64,000 nucleotides of DNA, from contig NZ_JQLI01000001.1 in the NCBI RefSeq assembly GCF_000744095.1, positions 3,038,001-3,102,000 on the forward strand, read 5' to 3'. Within the stretch, counting starts at the first letter, position 1. Every line of letters begins with the position of its first letter. This stretch comes from Cupriavidus necator A5-1 (GTDB taxonomy: Bacteria; Pseudomonadota; Gammaproteobacteria; Burkholderiales; Burkholderiaceae). A program made the position numbers and the translations under genes. Shown here one piece after another: positions 32,526 to 40,638 of this stretch. Under the pieces are notes generated by a model that saw only the letters and a list, made by a program, of their open reading frames with translations, searched no databases and was not told where the DNA came from.

Positions 32526-33347
32526 ATGGAGTTCGCCAGCGTGTCACAAAGCACTCTCACCAAGGAACGCCTCCACCTGTCAGTCAGCGGAACCGACATC
32601 GAACTGTCCGCACTCCATAGCCCCGGCAAGCACCCTCCGCTGGTCTTCCTGCACGGCTTCGGCTCGACCAAGGAAGACTATGCGGACGTGGTCCTACATC
32701 GCGCACTCGCAGATCGCGCAGTGCTCGCCTATGACGCGCCCGGTTGTGGCGAAACGGAATGCCGGGACCTGTCCCGGATCTCGATTCCCTTCCTGGTAGA
32801 AACCGCGCTCGCAGCGCTCGAGCACTTCGGCATAGAAAGGTTTCACCTGGTCGGTCATTCCATGGGCGGCCTGACTGCCTTGATGCTCGCCCACCGCGCA
32901 CCGGAGCGCGTGCTGAGCTTCATCGACATCGAGGGCAATGTCGCCCCGGAAGATTGCTTCCTCAGCCGGCAGATCGTCTCGCATCACAGCGAGGACGCGG
33001 ATCACTTCCTTGACGAGTTCATCGAACGTACCTGGCATTCCCCGTATTTCTCCAGTCCGCTGTATGCGGCAAGCCTGCGCCACAAGGTGCGCGCCGGCGC
33101 AGTACGGGGGATATTCGAATCGATGGTCGACCTGTCCGACAACGCCGACCTGATGACAAAGTTCCTGGGCTTGCCCTGTCCGAAGATGTTCATGTACGGA
33201 GAGCAGAACGCCTCGCTTTCCTACCTGAAGCAACTCCAGAGCCATGGCGTGGAACTGGCGGAGATTCCGCTGTGCGGGCATTTCCCGATGTACTCAAACG
33301 CGCCCGCGATGTGGGAGCGGATTGCCCGGTTCCTGGCGCGGGTGTAA
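32526..33347 (+). CDS. Alpha/beta hydrolase
   Basis: A 273-residue alpha/beta-fold hydrolase. The oxyanion motif LVFLHGFGSTKEDY, nucleophile elbow GHSMGG (Ser112) and catalytic His252 in CGHFPMYS are present; the acid is probably Glu226 or a nearby Asp. The most similar families are the C-C bond and ester/lactone hydrolases. An in-frame GTG at 32541 with a GGAG site nine bases upstream may be the real start. It lies between a repeat and a LysR gene on the same strand; the substrate is unknown. Confidence 0.75.
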   Translation: MEFASVSQSTLTKERLHLSVSGTDIELSALHSPGKHPPLVFLHGFGSTKEDYADVVLHRALADRAVLAYDAPGCGETECRDLSRISIPFLVETALAALEHFGIERFHLVGHSMGGLTALMLAHRAPERVLSFIDIEGNVAPEDCFLSRQIVSHHSEDADHFLDEFIERTWHSPYFSSPLYAASLRHKVRAGAVRGIFESMVDLSDNADLMTKFLGLPCPKMFMYGEQNASLSYLKQLQSHGVELAEIPLCGHFPMYSNAPAMWERIARFLARV

Positions 33348-33407
33348 AGCCATGAGCGCCAACGCCGGGGCAAGGCCGCCCCTTCAGGCTCGCACGCTTG
33401 CTCCGCA

Positions 33408-34319
33408 ATGAATACGCGCTTCGTGGAAGCCTTTCTTTGCGTCGTCAGGCTGGGCAGCTTCAGGGCGGCAGCGCAGAAACTTCACGTCTCCCAAGCTGCC
33501 ATATCCAGCCGGATCAGCGCACTCGAGCAGGAGCTTGGCGCCCGCCTGTTCGACCGGGACGCGCGCGACCTACGCCTCACACCGGTTGGACTGCGGCTGC
33601 TGAGCTATGGCGAGCGCATGCTCGAGCTCCAGCGGGAGATGATCGCCATCGGGCAAGGCGACGCAAAGCTGCTCGGGCCGGTCCGGATTGGAGCGGTCGA
33701 GACCGTCGTTCATACCTGGCTGGTCGACTTCATCCACGAGCTGCAGTCATCGTATCCGAGCATCGAGGTACAGCTCAGTTGCGAGTCCACGGAGCGCCTG
33801 CACAGAAGCCTGCGCGACGGCGAGATCGACATTGCGCTGCAGACCGATGCCGTGGTCGGCGACGGCATAGTCAACACGCACTGCCTGCCGATGTCCCTGC
33901 GCTGGGTCGGGCCACCGGCCACGTACAGGCATGGGACCGAGCCACTGCCGTCACTGCTCGAAGGCTCCGTTGTGACGTTGACGGCAGGCTCCCAGCCGCA
34001 TATCGCGCTGAAGGAACTGTACCGGCAGGCTCGCCTGCCCTTTGGCCGCGTTCATTGCGTGGGCTCCATCGCCGCCATCGTCCGGCTGGTACGGAACGGG
34101 TTCGCCAATGCCTTGATGCCGCCGGCAGCGGTTCGCGATGACATCGAAGCGGGACTGCTGCGCATCATTCCTTGCGACGTATCGCTGCCGAACCAGCGCT
34201 TCGTCATCAGCTATCGCGACAACCAGGCCGCCGAGGCCATCAGTATCGTCGCTGCCCTGGCGTGCGGCGCGGCTGACAGCTTCTCGCAGTCACTTTCCCC
34301 ACCCTACGCGCCAGACTAA
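33408..34319 (+). CDS. LysR-type regulator
   Basis: A 303-residue LysR protein. The HTH is FVEAFLCVVRLGSFRAAAQKLHVSQAAISSRISALEQELG. The effector domain has GPVRIGAVETVVHTWLVDFIHELQSSYP and ENGEIDIALQ-like segments (DGEIDIALQTDAV). Unlike the other LysR genes here it is not divergent from an operon. It follows the hydrolase gene by 60 bp and precedes the Bug-pxp operon by 307 bp, on the same strand. It may control the hydrolase or the downstream operon. Confidence 0.85.
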   Translation: MNTRFVEAFLCVVRLGSFRAAAQKLHVSQAAISSRISALEQELGARLFDRDARDLRLTPVGLRLLSYGERMLELQREMIAIGQGDAKLLGPVRIGAVETVVHTWLVDFIHELQSSYPSIEVQLSCESTERLHRSLRDGEIDIALQTDAVVGDGIVNTHCLPMSLRWVGPPATYRHGTEPLPSLLEGSVVTLTAGSQPHIALKELYRQARLPFGRVHCVGSIAAIVRLVRNGFANALMPPAAVRDDIEAGLLRIIPCDVSLPNQRFVISYRDNQAAEAISIVAALACGAADSFSQSLSPPYAPD

Positions 34320-34626
34320 GGCGCGGCGGCACCAGGGAGGCGCGCCAGCCGTCACTCTGAAAGAAATTTCTTATCAGAACGTGTCCGAAAAACCCGTTTG
34401 CCACGCGCCGGGACAGTGGTCAACATTGCTTCATCTGCGGAGCCCCCGGGGCACCGGCAGGTTCCAGGCAGATTCGATAGCCTGGGCGTATGGAAATGCT
34501 ACGAACTTCGAAATTTACTTATCCATAGCCAACGCCAAGACTTGTATCGGCACCACTCCTGCTTCCGAGCGTTGTTGCGTGTTCCGTTCCCACGATCTGT
34601 TCTTGCCCCCATGAAGGAAGACTGCC
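34320..34626. other. Intergenic region upstream of the Bug-pxp operon
   Basis: About 307 bases without a gene. It holds a 12-bp perfect palindrome AAGAAATTTCTT at 34361-34372 and the shared element copy B at 34485-34523. It ends with an AAGGA ribosome-binding site before the Bug gene. The long leader and these sites mark it as the control region of the seven-gene operon. Confidence 0.55.
34485..34523. promoter_or_regulatory. Shared 39-bp cis-element, copy B
   Basis: Starts GGCGTATG, contains CTTCGAAATTTAC and ends TATC; ungapped match to copy A at 30367-30405 (31 of 39). It lies about 100 bp upstream of the Bug receptor 3 ATG, so the LysR protein at 29410 may bind both regions. Confidence 0.6.
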
Positions 34627-35598
34627 ATGAAGTTCGCCACTACCTGCCTGGTTGCCTGCCTGACGCTTGCCTCGAACATCCCCACCGCAAGCGCCGCCGA
34701 CTACCCGACCAAGCCGATCCGGCTCGTCGTTCCGTATCCTGCGGGGGGCTCCACGGACGCGGTTGCGCGCATGGTCGGGCACAAGCTGACGGCGAAGTTT
34801 GGCCAGCCCGTTGTCGTGGAAAACAGGCCTGGCGCCAGCGAGGCCATTGCCGCGAGCTTCGTGGCGAAATCGGCACCGGACGGCTACAACATCCTGTTGG
34901 CCACGATGACGGGGCTCTCGGTCAACCCGAGCCTGTACAGCAAGCTCTCGTATGACCCGAGCAAGGACTTCGCGCCCATCATCCAGGCAACGACCATCCC
35001 CAGCGTTGTCGTGGTCAACCCGAAGGTACCGGCGCAGTCCATGGCGGAGCTGCTCAGGTTCCTGAAGGGCAAGCCCGGCAGCGAGGGCTATGCATCGGCT
35101 GGCAACGGTACGCCAAGCCACCTCGGCATGGAGCTCTACAAGCGGGTCACCGGCGCCAATGTCGTTCATGTGCCTTACAAGGGGGGCGCTCCTGCGCTCC
35201 AGGACCTGATGGCCGGCCAGGTGCAGATCATGATGGCGCTACTGCCCGAAGCGATGCCGCTGGTCAAGGCCGGCAAGCTCAAGGCCCTGGCCATCACCAC
35301 CACGAAGCGGTCCGCCGAGTACCCCGACCTGCCCACCGTATCCGAATCCGGCATGCAGGGCTTCGAGATGATCTTCTGGCAGGCCTTTGTCGCGCCGGCA
35401 GGAACGCCCAAGGACGTGGTTGCGAAGCTCAACCAGGCCATCGATGAAATCCTCCGCGACAAGGAAACCCGGGCCAAGCTGCTCGAGATGGGCCTGGAAC
35501 CCGCCGGCGGGACTCCGGAGCAACTGGGTTCGCTGATGAAGAGCGAGACCATCAAGTGGAAGAAGGTCATCGACGACGCCGGCATCAAGCTCGATTGA
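34627..35598 (+). CDS. Bug-type periplasmic receptor 3
   Basis: A 323-residue TctC-like receptor. It has a signal peptide (MKFATTCLVACLTLASNIPTASA), then KPIRLVVPYPAGGSTDAVARMVG, VENRPGASEAIAASFVA, the hinge PYKGGAPALQDLMAGQV and LPTVSESGMQGF. It is the first gene of the pxp/acc operon, so it probably binds a lactam, amide or dicarboxylate handled by those enzymes. No membrane partner is encoded nearby. Confidence 0.86.
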   Translation: MKFATTCLVACLTLASNIPTASAADYPTKPIRLVVPYPAGGSTDAVARMVGHKLTAKFGQPVVVENRPGASEAIAASFVAKSAPDGYNILLATMTGLSVNPSLYSKLSYDPSKDFAPIIQATTIPSVVVVNPKVPAQSMAELLRFLKGKPGSEGYASAGNGTPSHLGMELYKRVTGANVVHVPYKGGAPALQDLMAGQVQIMMALLPEAMPLVKAGKLKALAITTTKRSAEYPDLPTVSESGMQGFEMIFWQAFVAPAGTPKDVVAKLNQAIDEILRDKETRAKLLEMGLEPAGGTPEQLGSLMKSETIKWKKVIDDAGIKLD

Positions 35599-35627
35599 TA
35601 CCGGCAGCAGCGAAACGGAGTGTACGA

Positions 35628-36350
35628 GTGGATATCACAACGATGGCCGTCGAGGAACAAGCGCCGCCGATGGCAGGCGGCGCCCAGCGAACGCTGAGGG
35701 TTCAAGCGGCGGGTACCTGCGCACTGCTTCTCGACGCCTGTGCCGGTGAATTCGACCCGGCGGCACAGGAACGCGTCTGGGCGCTTTCTGCCCTGCTTTC
35801 GGCGGGCAAGGTGCTTGATGGCATTCGGGAAACCGTTCCCGGCGTCAACAACCTGCTTGTCGTCTTTGACCCCGAGCTTCTGCATCCGGCCAAGGCTCGT
35901 GAATGCCTGCCCGGACTATGGGAGACGCTGGAAGTCAGTGCGCGCGCGGGCCGGGATATCGAGATCCCCGTGGTCTATGGCGGGGATGTCGGCGAAGACT
36001 TGCCGGCCCTGGCCGCAGGCGCCGGCCTCGACATCGAAGCCTTTGTCAGCCTGCACAGCGCCGCTGTCTACTCGGTGGCCTGCATTGGCGCATACCCTGG
36101 CTTTGCCTTCCTGACAGGACTGCCTGCCAGGCTCGCCACGCCCCGCCTGCAGGTACCCCGGATGAAGGTGGCGAAGGGATCCGTGGCGATCGGTGGCAGC
36201 CAGGCCGGGGTGATGCCTTGTACTGCACCCTCCGGGTGGCATCTCATCGGCTTGACGGAGTTGACCATGTTCGACCCGAGCCGCGGCGTGCCTTGCCTGC
36301 TCGCTCCGCGGGACCGGGTGCATTTTCGGGTTAAGGGAATCGAGTCATGA
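35628..36350 (+). CDS. pxpB: 5-oxoprolinase subunit B-type protein (KipI/AHS1)
   Basis: A 240-residue protein of the PxpB/KipI family, equal to the first half of the carboxyltransferase part of urea carboxylase. Marks are VPGVNNLLVVFDP, the IPVVYGGDVGEDLPALA strand, GAYPGFAFLTGLP, RMKVAKGSVAIGGSQAGVMPCTAPSGWHLIG and DRVHFRV. With PxpC it forms the ATP- or carboxybiotin-using half of the complex. The start is a GTG with GGAG seven bases upstream. It overlaps pxpC by 4 bp. The operon's biotin genes make carboxylation more likely here than simple phosphorylation. Confidence 0.86.
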   Translation: MDITTMAVEEQAPPMAGGAQRTLRVQAAGTCALLLDACAGEFDPAAQERVWALSALLSAGKVLDGIRETVPGVNNLLVVFDPELLHPAKARECLPGLWETLEVSARAGRDIEIPVVYGGDVGEDLPALAAGAGLDIEAFVSLHSAAVYSVACIGAYPGFAFLTGLPARLATPRLQVPRMKVAKGSVAIGGSQAGVMPCTAPSGWHLIGLTELTMFDPSRGVPCLLAPRDRVHFRVKGIES

Positions 36351-37324
36351 TTGAAGTACTCTCCACCGGCACGCCGAACATCGTCGAGGATCTGGGCAGG
36401 CCGGGTCATCTTGGCATCGGGGTTGGCCATAGTGGCGCCATGGATGCCATGGCGCTGTCGCTGGCCAACGCACTGGTTGGCAACCACGACGGCGAAGCCG
36501 GGATCGAGATCAGCCTCTTCCCGTTCCGCCTGCGCTTTCAGTCCGACACCGTATTCGCTTGTACCGGCTCGGACAGCCGCCTGCTCCTGGACGACAGCGT
36601 GTTGGCGCCCTGGTGGGGCCGACGCGCCAGGGCCGGCCAGGTCCTGGTTATCGAACGTCCCCGCCGGGGCGCGCGCGCGTACCTGGCCTTCTCGGGCGGC
36701 ATTGACGTTGCACCCGTGCTGGGCTCTCGCTCCACTGACCTCAAGGGCGGATTCGGAGGTTGGGAGGGGCGTGGACTGCGGCGCGGGGACGTACTGCCGG
36801 TCGGAAACGTGGCAAATCCGGTGCTACAGGCGTCGGGCCTGGGCCTCATCCCCAACGATATCCCCCCTTTCTGGCAGCAACTGTCCCAAGGGTGCATCGC
36901 GGTGCGGGCCGTGCCCGCTGCCGAGTACGAGGATTTCAGCGACGAGGCAAGAACTGCCTTCACCACCACTGAGTACAAGGTCACGCCCGACGCGAACCGG
37001 CAAGGTTATCGCCTGGCCGGCGAAGCGCTGACGCTGAACCGGCCGCTGGAACTACTCTCGCACGGCATCGTGCCAGGAACGATCCAGGTCCCGCCCTCCG
37101 GACAACCCATCGTCCAGCTCGCGGAAGCGAATACCTGCGGCGGCTATCCGAAGATCGCCACCGTGATCGAGGCGGACCTCTGGCGGCTTGCACAAGCGCC
37201 TGTGGGCTGCAGCGTGCGATTCACGACCGTCGACCAGGACCAGGCAATCGCCGCCTCGAAAGCGCAAGCCGAAGAACGCGCGTCCCTGCGCAGCAACATC
37301 GCGCTGATGACGCGACGCAGCTAA
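36347..37324 (+). CDS. pxpC: 5-oxoprolinase subunit C-type protein (biotin-dependent carboxyltransferase family, AHS2)
   Basis: A 325-residue PxpC/KipA protein, matching the second half of the urea carboxylase carboxyltransferase domain. Characteristic segments are VEDLGRPGHLGIGVGHSGAMDAMAL, ANALVGNHDGEAGIEI, RAYLAFSGGIDVAPVLGSRSTDLKGGFGG and the ending LSHGIVPGTIQVPPSGQPI with GGYPKIATVIEADLWRLAQ. It acts together with PxpB. Start and stop overlap of 4 bp with pxpB indicates translational coupling. The substrate would be an amide or lactam such as 5-oxoproline. Confidence 0.88.
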   Translation: MIEVLSTGTPNIVEDLGRPGHLGIGVGHSGAMDAMALSLANALVGNHDGEAGIEISLFPFRLRFQSDTVFACTGSDSRLLLDDSVLAPWWGRRARAGQVLVIERPRRGARAYLAFSGGIDVAPVLGSRSTDLKGGFGGWEGRGLRRGDVLPVGNVANPVLQASGLGLIPNDIPPFWQQLSQGCIAVRAVPAAEYEDFSDEARTAFTTTEYKVTPDANRQGYRLAGEALTLNRPLELLSHGIVPGTIQVPPSGQPIVQLAEANTCGGYPKIATVIEADLWRLAQAPVGCSVRFTTVDQDQAIAASKAQAEERASLRSNIALMTRRS

Positions 37325-37369
37325 GCCACCCTTCCCGCCTTCCAACCACATCCACATACAGGGCCAACC

Positions 37370-38149
37370 ATGACCACGCAGAATGCAGCATCCTTGCGCG
37401 TCGACCTCAACTCCGACATGGGCGAGGGCTTCGGCGCCTATCGCATGGGCGACGACGAAGCCATCCTGAATATCGTCAGCTCCGCCAATATCGCCTGCGG
37501 CTTGCACGCCGGCGACCCGGAGATCATGGCCAGGACCTTCGCGCTGGCGAGGGAGCGCGGGGTTGCGGTGGGGGCCCACCCCGGCTTCCCGGACCTGTGG
37601 GGCTTCGGGCGACGCATCATTCCGTTCAGCACCGGCGAGATCGAGCGGCTGGTCGCCTACCAGATTGGCGCTGCCCAAGCCCTTTCCGCGTATGCGGGCC
37701 ATCCCATCACCTACGTCAAGGCGCACGGCGCCTTGGGCAACCTGACCCAGACCGACGCCGAGGTCTCCACCGCGATCGCACGGGCGATCAAGGCGGTTGA
37801 TCCGAAGCTGGTCTGCCTGACGTTCGCGAATGGGCATCTCGAGCGCATCGGTAAGGAGATGGGCCTGCGCGTGTGCGCTGAAGTGTTTGCGGACCGCGCC
37901 TACACCGACGAGGGCCACCTCGTGCATCGCAAGGTCCCTGGTGCGGTGCTGCACGACGCGCAGGAGGCCGCGGCACGAATGCTGCGGATGGTTCGCGCCG
38001 GCGCCATCGAAACCATCTCCGGCAAGCTGGTACCCGCGCCGATCGAGTCGATCTGCGTGCACAGCGATACGCCGGGTGCGATTGCCATGGCCGCGCAAGT
38101 GCGGCGCACGCTGGAGGAGGCTGGTGTCACCGTGCGGTCCTTCAGCTGA
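37370..38149 (+). CDS. pxpA: 5-oxoprolinase subunit A-type protein (LamB/YcsF family)
   Basis: A 259-residue LamB/YcsF protein, the hydrolytic subunit of PxpABC-type 5-oxoprolinase. It begins LRVDLNSDMGEGFGAYRMGDDEAIL and contains SSANIACGLHAGDPEIMARTF, VGAHPGFPDLWGFGRR, YVKAHGALGN and VCVHSDTPGA-like SICVHSDTPGAI, all family hallmarks. It would hydrolyse the ring activated by PxpBC. It lies 45 bp after pxpC and just before the biotin carrier gene. Confidence 0.9.
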   Translation: MTTQNAASLRVDLNSDMGEGFGAYRMGDDEAILNIVSSANIACGLHAGDPEIMARTFALARERGVAVGAHPGFPDLWGFGRRIIPFSTGEIERLVAYQIGAAQALSAYAGHPITYVKAHGALGNLTQTDAEVSTAIARAIKAVDPKLVCLTFANGHLERIGKEMGLRVCAEVFADRAYTDEGHLVHRKVPGAVLHDAQEAAARMLRMVRAGAIETISGKLVPAPIESICVHSDTPGAIAMAAQVRRTLEEAGVTVRSFS

Positions 38150-38156
38150 GGTGGTC

Positions 38157-38624
38157 ATGTCGATGGACATCGCGTTTGTTGAGCAACTTATCGGCATCCT
38201 GGAGCGTTCGAGGCTGTCTGAGCTCAAGTATGCCGAGGATGGAGGGCGTGTCCGGCTGGTGCGTTCGGGCCACCCGGAGATTGCGGGAATATCTCCGGCG
38301 CTTGCGACACCAATGCAGGACACGTCCGCACTGGCCCATGCTGCTTTACCCGTCCAGCTCGCGCCGAAGGAACAAACCGTATCAGCGCCGCTTGCCGGCA
38401 TGTTCTATTGCGCCCCTGCCCCGGGTCAGCCGCCATTCGTGGCGGTCGGTGACCTGGTCGAGGAAGGACAGCAGCTTGCCATCATCGAGGCCATGAAAAT
38501 GCTGAATGCCGTGGAAGCCAATCTCAAGGGACGGGTGGTCCGCGTTGCGGCTGCGGATGGCGCAGCGGTCGAAGCCGGCGCCCCGCTCTTTGCGATCGAG
38601 CCTGCGGGAGACGGCGATGTTTGA
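38157..38624 (+). CDS. accB: Biotin carboxyl carrier protein (AccB-like)
   Basis: A 155-residue AccB-like carrier. The N-terminal helix region [21 protein letters not shown] is followed by a flexible linker, and the C-terminal biotinyl domain begins [16 protein letters not shown] and carries the biotinylation site EAMKM (Lys114). It starts 7 bp after pxpA, with a GAGG site, and overlaps the biotin carboxylase gene by 8 bp. It is probably dedicated to this operon rather than to fatty-acid synthesis, and shuttles carboxybiotin to PxpBC. Confidence 0.87.
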   Translation: MSMDIAFVEQLIGILERSRLSELKYAEDGGRVRLVRSGHPEIAGISPALATPMQDTSALAHAALPVQLAPKEQTVSAPLAGMFYCAPAPGQPPFVAVGDLVEEGQQLAIIEAMKMLNAVEANLKGRVVRVAAADGAAVEAGAPLFAIEPAGDGDV

Positions 38625-39975
38625 AACGGTGCTGATCGCCAATCGAGGCGAGATCGCGCTGCGGGTACTGAGGGCCTGCCGCAAGCTTGGCATCCGGACG
38701 GTTGCCGTGCACTCGGAAGTCGATGCAAACCTGCGCCACGTCGCCCTCGCCGACCAGGCGTTGTGCATCGGACCAGCGGCCGCCGGCCGCAGTTACCTGG
38801 ACCAGAACGAACTGCTGCTGGCAGCCAGGCTGTCGGGGGCCGAGGCCGTCCATCCCGGGTATGGGTTCCTGTCGGAGAACGCGGACTTTGCCGAAGCCGT
38901 GGAGAAGGCCGGGCTGGTATTCATCGGGCCTACCGCGGCGTCGATCCGGCGCATGGGCGACAAGATCAGCGCCAAGCGCGCCATGATCGAAGCCGGTGTC
39001 CCCTGCGTTCCAGGCTCCGAAGGCGTATTGACGGATGACTTGCAGGCAACCGCTGCACTCGCCGACAAGGTAGGCTACCCCCTGATCGTCAAGGCGGCAG
39101 GTGGCGGCGGTGGGCGCGGCATGCGCATCGTGCGCGCCGCCAATGAGCTGGCGCAGGCGGTCGCGATGACCCGGGAGGAAGCCGGGCGGGCCTTCAACAA
39201 CCCGGAGGTCTATATCGAGAAGTTCCTCGAGCATCCCCGGCATATCGAAATCCAGGTGCTTGCGGACGCGCACGGCAATGCCGTCTGGTTGGGCGAACGC
39301 GACTGCTCGATGCAGAGACGCCACCAGAAGGTCATCGAGGAATCCCCGGCACCCGGCATTTCACGCGAGGAGATCGCCAGGATCGGTGAGCAATGTGCCA
39401 GGGCGTGCCGGCATATTGGCTACCGTGGTGCCGGCACCTTCGAGTTTCTCTACGAAGATGGCGCCTTCTTCTTCATCGAGATGAACACCCGGGTGCAGGT
39501 CGAGCATCCGGTCACCGAACTCGTCACCGGGATCGACATCGTCGCCGAGCAATTGCGCGTCGCACGCGGCGAACCACTGTCCTTCCGGCAGGAGGATGTG
39601 CAGTTCCGCGGGCATGCCATCGAATGCCGCATCAACGCGGAGCACCCCTGGCGGTTCACGCCGGCTCCCGGGCGCATCACTGAGTGGATTCCCCCTGGCG
39701 GTCCCGGGATACGCGTGGAATCCCATCTCTATGCCGGCTATACGGTGCCACCGAACTACGACTCCCTGGTCGCAAAGCTGCTGGCGCATGGCGCCACGCG
39801 CGAGGAAGCGATCGCGCGCATGCGTGTGGCCCTGGATGAGCTCGTGCTGGGCGGCATCGACTCGAACGTGGCGCTGCACCGGGTACTGATGGACGAGCCT
39901 GGCTTCACCCAAGGCGGCTATGACATCCATCATCTGGAGCGATGCCTGGAACAGGGCCTGAGGGAGCGCAACTGA
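38617..39975 (+). CDS. accC: Biotin carboxylase (AccC-like)
   Basis: A 452-residue biotin carboxylase. It starts [26 protein letters not shown] and has the ATP-grasp motifs [11 protein letters not shown] and [19 protein letters not shown], and the catalytic/metal segment [16 protein letters not shown]. It carboxylates biotin on the carrier encoded immediately upstream, using ATP and bicarbonate. The 8-bp overlap with accB and 1-bp gap to the next gene show tight co-expression. It is likely a paralogue of the housekeeping acetyl-CoA carboxylase subunit. Confidence 0.9.
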   Translation: MFETVLIANRGEIALRVLRACRKLGIRTVAVHSEVDANLRHVALADQALCIGPAAAGRSYLDQNELLLAARLSGAEAVHPGYGFLSENADFAEAVEKAGLVFIGPTAASIRRMGDKISAKRAMIEAGVPCVPGSEGVLTDDLQATAALADKVGYPLIVKAAGGGGGRGMRIVRAANELAQAVAMTREEAGRAFNNPEVYIEKFLEHPRHIEIQVLADAHGNAVWLGERDCSMQRRHQKVIEESPAPGISREEIARIGEQCARACRHIGYRGAGTFEFLYEDGAFFFIEMNTRVQVEHPVTELVTGIDIVAEQLRVARGEPLSFRQEDVQFRGHAIECRINAEHPWRFTPAPGRITEWIPPGGPGIRVESHLYAGYTVPPNYDSLVAKLLAHGATREEAIARMRVALDELVLGGIDSNVALHRVLMDEPGFTQGGYDIHHLERCLEQGLRERN

Positions 39976-39976
39976 C

Positions 39977-40396
39977 ATGAAACTGGAAGATATCGAGCGG
40001 CTGGCTCAGCGTCTTGCGCACAGCCCGGTCGGGACGCTGGAACTCGAACTGGAAGGGAAGCGCCTGGTGTTGCAACGCCAGGCGGACGGCGAGGGGGTGG
40101 AGCCTGGTGGCGCCAGTCAAGGTATGCCTCAGGCAGTAGCACCAGACGGAGCGCTCGATTTCATACGAGCGCCCGCGGCAGGCGTGTTCTACGCCAGTCA
40201 CCCGCTGGCGGAAGAGACCTTCGCGCTGGTCGACCGCCCGGTTGAGGCCGGCGAGGCAGTGGGTTACCTGCGTGTCGGTTCAGTGCTCAGTGCGGTCAAC
40301 GCTGAGGAACGCTGCGTGCCAGGCGAGCAGCTTGTGGAAAGCGGCACGTTGGTTGGCTTTGGGCAGGCGCTTTTCGCGTTCGCGAAGGTGTCGTAG
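39977..40396 (+). CDS. AccB-like protein lacking the biotinylation lysine
   Basis: A 139-residue protein aligned along its whole length with AccB. MKLEDIERLAQRLAHSPVGTLELELEG matches the N-terminal region, and IRAPAAGVFYASHP matches the start of the biotinyl domain. At the place of EAMKM the sequence reads RVGSV (residues 99-103), so the lysine is replaced by Ser102 and the protein cannot carry biotin. The frame is open and well kept, and the gene is one base after accC, so it looks functional. It may be a structural or regulatory subunit of the complex. Few such proteins are described. Confidence 0.72.
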   Translation: MKLEDIERLAQRLAHSPVGTLELELEGKRLVLQRQADGEGVEPGGASQGMPQAVAPDGALDFIRAPAAGVFYASHPLAEETFALVDRPVEAGEAVGYLRVGSVLSAVNAEERCVPGEQLVESGTLVGFGQALFAFAKVS

Positions 40397-40430
40397 GCGT
40401 CAGCTCACGGCCTGACATCTTCGTCACACG

Positions 40431-40611
40431 CTGCCGGTTTGCTCCTCTCCCCCGCTTGCGGGAGGGGCCGGGGGAGAGGGCAGGCACAGGCATACCGAGA
40501 CGGGTCACTTCGTCGACGCTCCGGCCCTCTCCCAACTCTCTCCCGCAAGCGGGTCGCAAGCGGGAGAGGGAGCACCCAAATGGTGATTCAAGACCCGGCG
40601 GCTCCGCGACG
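40431..40611. repeat. Palindromic dispersed repeat, long copy 3
   Basis: Directly after the last gene of the pxp/acc operon. The left end CTGCCGGTTTGCTCC and right end GGGAGCACCCAAATGGTGA match copy 2 at 32.4 kb. Inside are several CTCTCCC/GGGAGAG inverted blocks (for example 40447-40480 and 40527-40569), so the element has grown by duplication. It can fold into a large hairpin. Confidence 0.7.
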
Positions 40612-40638
40612 GATGAGCGGGCCTGCAAGGCAGCGGCG

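Noticed and set aside
40431..40611. CRISPR-like array of CCCGCTTGCG blocks
   Set aside because: Blocks are irregular in spacing, palindromic and without spacers of constant length, and no cas genes are present; it is a REP-like repeat.
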